The notes under the pieces are model-generated. The model worked only from the letters and a program-made list of their open reading frames with translations, did no database searches and had not been told where the DNA came from. A program made the position numbers and the translations under genes. Below, one piece after another: positions 42,632 through 45,263 of a DNA stretch of 45,263 nt. Location of the stretch: NCBI GenBank assembly GCA_946411565.1, contig CAMKEM010000022.1, positions 1 through 45,263 of the forward strand, written 5' to 3'. The stretch comes from an uncultured Prevotellaceae bacterium (GTDB lineage Bacteria; Bacteroidota; Bacteroidia; Bacteroidales; Bacteroidaceae). The number at the start of each line of letters is the position of its first letter. Position 1 is the stretch's first letter.

Positions 42632-44755
42632 ATGCAACAGAAACATTTCTGTGAGCGCAAGGCATTGCGATTCAAGCATTTCTCACGCAAGGGTTATGCC
42701 CTTTTCTCTGTCATGGGACGTGAGGTGCTTATCGGAACCCTCAGCGTTGCAACCCTCTCCCACGCAAAGGCAGACGGTATCAGCATCAACGTAGAGGCAA
42801 CCGGCGATTCGCTCCAGCGCTCAGAACTGAAGCTCGATGAGGTGGTCGTCACCGGCTCACGCGCTCCATTGACTCTCGCAGAGTCAGCAAAGATTGTATC
42901 TGTCATCACACGAGACGATATTCATCGTGCGGCGGCAGAGAGTATCAACGACATTCTAAAATTAGCTACCGGCGTCGATGTCCGTCAGCGTGGTGGCTTT
43001 GGTGTACAGACGGACATCTCCGTGCGTGGAGGAAATTTTGACCAGATTACCATTCTGTTGAATGGTGTCAACATCTCCTCACCCCACACAGGTCATTTAT
43101 CAGCCGATTTTCCTGTTTCTCCCGAAGACATCGAGCGCATAGAAGTGCTCGAAGGACCTGCCGCGCGTGTCTATGGCACCAGCGCGTTTAATGGCGTGAT
43201 AAATATTGTGACGAGAACAGGCCAGACCCTCTCCCCGCTCTCCCTGCATAGGGAGAGAGCCGGAGAACAACATGGGGGTATCCAAAGTCCCCCTATGCAG
43301 GGGGATTTAGGGGGTCTTTTTCACGTTAGTGCCGGCCAATACGGCTTCGCCAACGCCAATGCCTCTTTGGTCAAGTCCTTCGCCTCTACCCACCATCTCC
43401 TTTCTGGCGGCTATACCCGTACCGACGGAGCCACGCCCAACAGTTACTTTTCGTCCTCGCGCGTCTTCTATCATGGTAGTGCGCAGATAGGAAACGCCAC
43501 GACCGTTAGCGGCCAGCTCGGCTACAGCTACAAGCCCTATGCCGCCAACACGTTCTACGGCGCTTCCTCCACCGACCAATGGGAGAGCAACGAGCGACTG
43601 ATGGCTGCCCTCAACGCCGACATCAAGCTTGGGAAAATCCACCTTGCGCCACAACTCTATTGGAATCGCTGGTACGACCATTACCAATGGCACAAGGACA
43701 ATCCAGCCGGCGAGAACTTCCACAAGGTTGACTCCCGAGGCGCATCGCTCAACGCATGGTTCCCTTCGGCTTTAGGCAAAACATCCCTCGGCTTTGAGGT
43801 GCGTGGAGAGAGCATCAAGAGCACGAAGCTCGGCAAGCCTATGCCAGAATCCGATTGGGAGAAAACTGGCGGTCATGATGCCGAATCTGATAAGCTCTAC
43901 AAGTTCAGGGACACGCGCACCAACATCTCCGCATTCCTTGAGCACGACATCCTCCTGCGCAACCTCACCATCTCCCTCGGTCTCCTGGCGAATATGAACG
44001 ACGGCCTTGACACCCGATGGCGCGTCTATCCTGGTATCGACGTCAGCTACCGCCCATCCGATGCGTGGAAGCTCTTCGCCTCATGGAACATGGCTCTCCG
44101 AATGCCAACCTTCACCGACCTGTATTATAGCGGAGCGAACATCGAGGGCAACAGCAACCTGAAACCCGAGAAGACAACCGACTACCAGCTCGGAGCGCAG
44201 TACTGCGCCAACGGCTTCATGGCAGAGGCACAACTCTTCTATTCCCACAAGACGGATATGATAGACTGGGTAACGTATTCCGACGCCCTCACAGGCGAGT
44301 CCGACGGCATCTTCCATTCCGTCAATTTCGAGCTTGACAACAAAGGCTTCGAGCTGAATCTCTCCCTCCTCCCGCAAGAGCTATGGAGCGAGGCGTGCCC
44401 TCTGCGTAAGCTAAGTGCGAAATACAGCTACATCAACGAGGATTCCGAGTACGACGTAACGGTCATCAGCAGCAAATACGCAATGGACTATCTCCGTCAC
44501 AAAGTCGTGTTGAGTGCTGACGGAAGGCTATGGAAGCGCCTCAACCTCAGTCTCTCATGGCGATGGCAAGACCGCATAGGTCGTGACAATCCTTCCTATG
44601 CCCTCACAGACTCCCGCCTTTCATGGGATGCCCCCAAGTGGTCCGTCTATTTCGACATCAGCAATCTCTTCAACAAGAAATACTACGACTACTCCACCAT
44701 CCCCCAGCCCGGTCTCTGGTGGCGCATCGGCACCCTAATCAAGTTCGGATTGTAA
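42632..44755 (+). CDS. TonB-dependent outer-membrane receptor (BtuB/FepA type) with in-frame palindromic insertion
   Basis: 707 aa. An extended signal region (FSRKGYALFSVMGREVLIGTLS, cleavage near SHAKA) is followed by the TonB box region (LDEVVVTGSRAP), the plug (VSVITRDDI, DVRQRGGFGVQTDISVRGG, VLEGPAARVYGTSAFNGVINIVTR) and a barrel ending in a short KFGL. Residues about 199-228 (QTLSPLSLHRERAGEQHG, SPPMQGDLGGL) are written by a palindromic element and look unlike receptor sequence. They fall at the plug/barrel turn just before HVSAGQYG. The frame is kept. GC content by eye is clearly higher than in the neighbours. The ligand is unknown: iron chelate, cobalamin-like compound or another metal complex. 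Confidence 0.9.
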   Translation: MQQKHFCERKALRFKHFSRKGYALFSVMGREVLIGTLSVATLSHAKADGISINVEATGDSLQRSELKLDEVVVTGSRAPLTLAESAKIVSVITRDDIHRAAAESINDILKLATGVDVRQRGGFGVQTDISVRGGNFDQITILLNGVNISSPHTGHLSADFPVSPEDIERIEVLEGPAARVYGTSAFNGVINIVTRTGQTLSPLSLHRERAGEQHGGIQSPPMQGDLGGLFHVSAGQYGFANANASLVKSFASTHHLLSGGYTRTDGATPNSYFSSSRVFYHGSAQIGNATTVSGQLGYSYKPYAANTFYGASSTDQWESNERLMAALNADIKLGKIHLAPQLYWNRWYDHYQWHKDNPAGENFHKVDSRGASLNAWFPSALGKTSLGFEVRGESIKSTKLGKPMPESDWEKTGGHDAESDKLYKFRDTRTNISAFLEHDILLRNLTISLGLLANMNDGLDTRWRVYPGIDVSYRPSDAWKLFASWNMALRMPTFTDLYYSGANIEGNSNLKPEKTTDYQLGAQYCANGFMAEAQLFYSHKTDMIDWVTYSDALTGESDGIFHSVNFELDNKGFELNLSLLPQELWSEACPLRKLSAKYSYINEDSEYDVTVISSKYAMDYLRHKVVLSADGRLWKRLNLSLSWRWQDRIGRDNPSYALTDSRLSWDAPKWSVYFDISNLFNKKYYDYSTIPQPGLWWRIGTLIKFGL
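43225..43316. repeat. GC-rich palindromic element 5, inside the TonB receptor coding sequence
   Basis: Two mini-hairpins, CTCTCCCTgcatAGGGAGAG (43240-43259) and TCCCCCTatgcAGGGGGA (about 43288-43305), lie between outer ends gaccctctcccc and tttagggggtc that are themselves inverted. About 92 bp are translated in frame. Confidence 0.88.
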
Positions 44756-44767
44756 AGCCACAAAATT

Positions 44768-44806
44768 AAAAAGTATGGTTAGCGTAATGTTAATCATACT
44801 TTTTTC
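44768..44806 (+). terminator. Terminator of the TonB receptor gene
   Basis: aaagtatggtta pairs with taatcatacttt, followed by a T-run, 13 nt after the stop. The A-run on the other side could let it work in both directions. Confidence 0.8.
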
Positions 44807-44811
44807 AAACT

Positions 44812-44868
44812 CAGAGACGCAAAGACACAGAGTTTTTACACTTTGCGCCTTTGCGTCTTCGCGTTTTA
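44812..44868. repeat. 8-bp inverted pair
   Basis: Left octamers gagacgca, aagacaca; right octamers ctttgcgc, ctttgcgt, cttcgcgt. Phase is 8 bp and the two sides are inverse complements (acgcaaag with ctttgcgt). Confidence 0.8.
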
Positions 44869-44911
44869 ATAAATTAACGTGAGTTCGACGAAAAATAGAA
44901 GCGGATGTATC

Positions 44912-45027
44912 AGCCTTCGCTCTAAGTCCGTTATACCTCCGTTACAAGTTCGCTTTAAGTCCGTTCCTAAGAATGGGCGAAAAATGGGATTTGCAAGGGA
45001 TTTGGTAGGGAATTGCTTAGGATTTGC
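44912..45027. repeat. Two 11-bp phased arrays in opposite orientation
   Basis: Four or five units of taagtccgtta type (44912-44966) face four units of aagggatttgg type (44983-45027; GGGAT cores at 44986, 44997, 45008 and about 45019). The second set is the inverse complement of the array at 31044-31092. Confidence 0.87.
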
Positions 45028-45263
45028 AGCAAAGGCAGAATAAATTGTCTGTCCAAACACTAAAGGTGCAAAGGTACGAATCGTATAGAATTGAATATCA
45101 GCTTTTTAGAGAAAGACATCTATTAGTTTGTTCCAGTTCCAGTTGTTCCAGTTTTTATTTTCTAGTTTCCATCCTTTCTTTTTTATATCATTTTTTTATA
45201 TTATATATTTATTAAGTAAGTGATCAAATTTATTTATATAATGCAGGTGTCAGTCCACTGCAA
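45028..45263. other. Right end of window, no gene recognised
   Basis: AT-rich DNA. GCAAAGGTA at 45068-45076 is a minus-strand -7 box (TACCTTTGC) without a clear -33, so a leftward transcript is possible. A few tandem gttccag words occur near 45130-45151. There is no coding frame worth calling. Confidence 0.5.

Noticed and set aside
1..45263. tRNA or rRNA genes
   Set aside because: Looked for GTTCRANYC-type T-loops near acceptor-like pairings and rRNA-like stretches; none convinced me by eye.

Overview
The window looks like chromosomal DNA of a gut- or mouth-type Bacteroidota, most likely Prevotellaceae (Prevotella/Segatella-like). The evidence is: promoters of the TTTG-N19/20-TAnnTTTGC type in front of many genes, a SusC/SusD pair with Bacteroidota-only lipoprotein families (DUF4302, BACON, HExxH import lipoprotein), a DUF4834 gene beside pssA, and a clpP-clpX-recQ operon. 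All calls rest on reading the sequence; no database search was run.

Layout. 1-3411: clpP-clpX-recQ operon on the minus strand (recQ runs off the left edge), with GC-rich palindromic elements in both gene gaps. 3412-4934: 1.5 kb without a gene, packed with inverted and periodic repeats. 4935-6212: a lone VirE/DUF3874-type AAA+ protein. 6405-19030: an AT-rich polymorphic-toxin island. It holds a secreted protein with a T9SS-like tail, a two-part Rhs/YD shell (1313 + 1102 aa) whose second part ends in a GHSLGG lipase, an ankyrin lipoprotein (probable immunity), an Rpn-family nuclease gene, then a displaced second Rhs tip with another lipase (broken by a frameshift that cuts off the probable Asp and His) and a membrane protein (probable second immunity). 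19284-26466: housekeeping block: dnaE (minus), then psd, pssA, a DUF4834 gene, a secreted unknown and a HAD phosphatase. 26634-26941: a small minus-strand transcription unit with its own promoter and terminator. 27022-29334: a GH43-like glycosidase gene followed by paired half-size chrA genes (minus). 29465-30611: an M23/LysM peptidase with promoter and terminator. 31156-33063: a beta-propeller/thioredoxin lipoprotein with a long structured leader. 33223-42395: a SusC-SusD import operon whose SusC carries a C-terminal OmpA-like domain. 42500-44806: a BtuB/FepA-type TonB receptor.

The most unusual signal is in the non-coding DNA. Many gaps carry arrays of short units repeated in strict phase (7, 8, 9 or 11 bp), usually as inverted pairs 40-60 bp apart or nested. 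The unit differs between loci but the grammar is the same. Separately, a family of GC-rich palindromes (clpX/recQ, clpP/clpX, psd/pssA, before and inside the DUF4302 gene, inside the TonB receptor) has entered coding sequence in frame twice, much like the Rickettsia palindromic elements. A third family is an exactly 124-bp MITE-like element with 14-bp terminal inverted repeats, present twice 26 kb apart.

How the genes work together: the toxin island reads as an expressed Rhs with one lipase tip plus immunity, and a stored second tip plus immunity behind a recombination-promoting nuclease. The SusC/D block with metallopeptidase, DUF4302 and BACON lipoproteins reads as a nutrient (perhaps peptide or metal-ligand) import system, substrate unknown.
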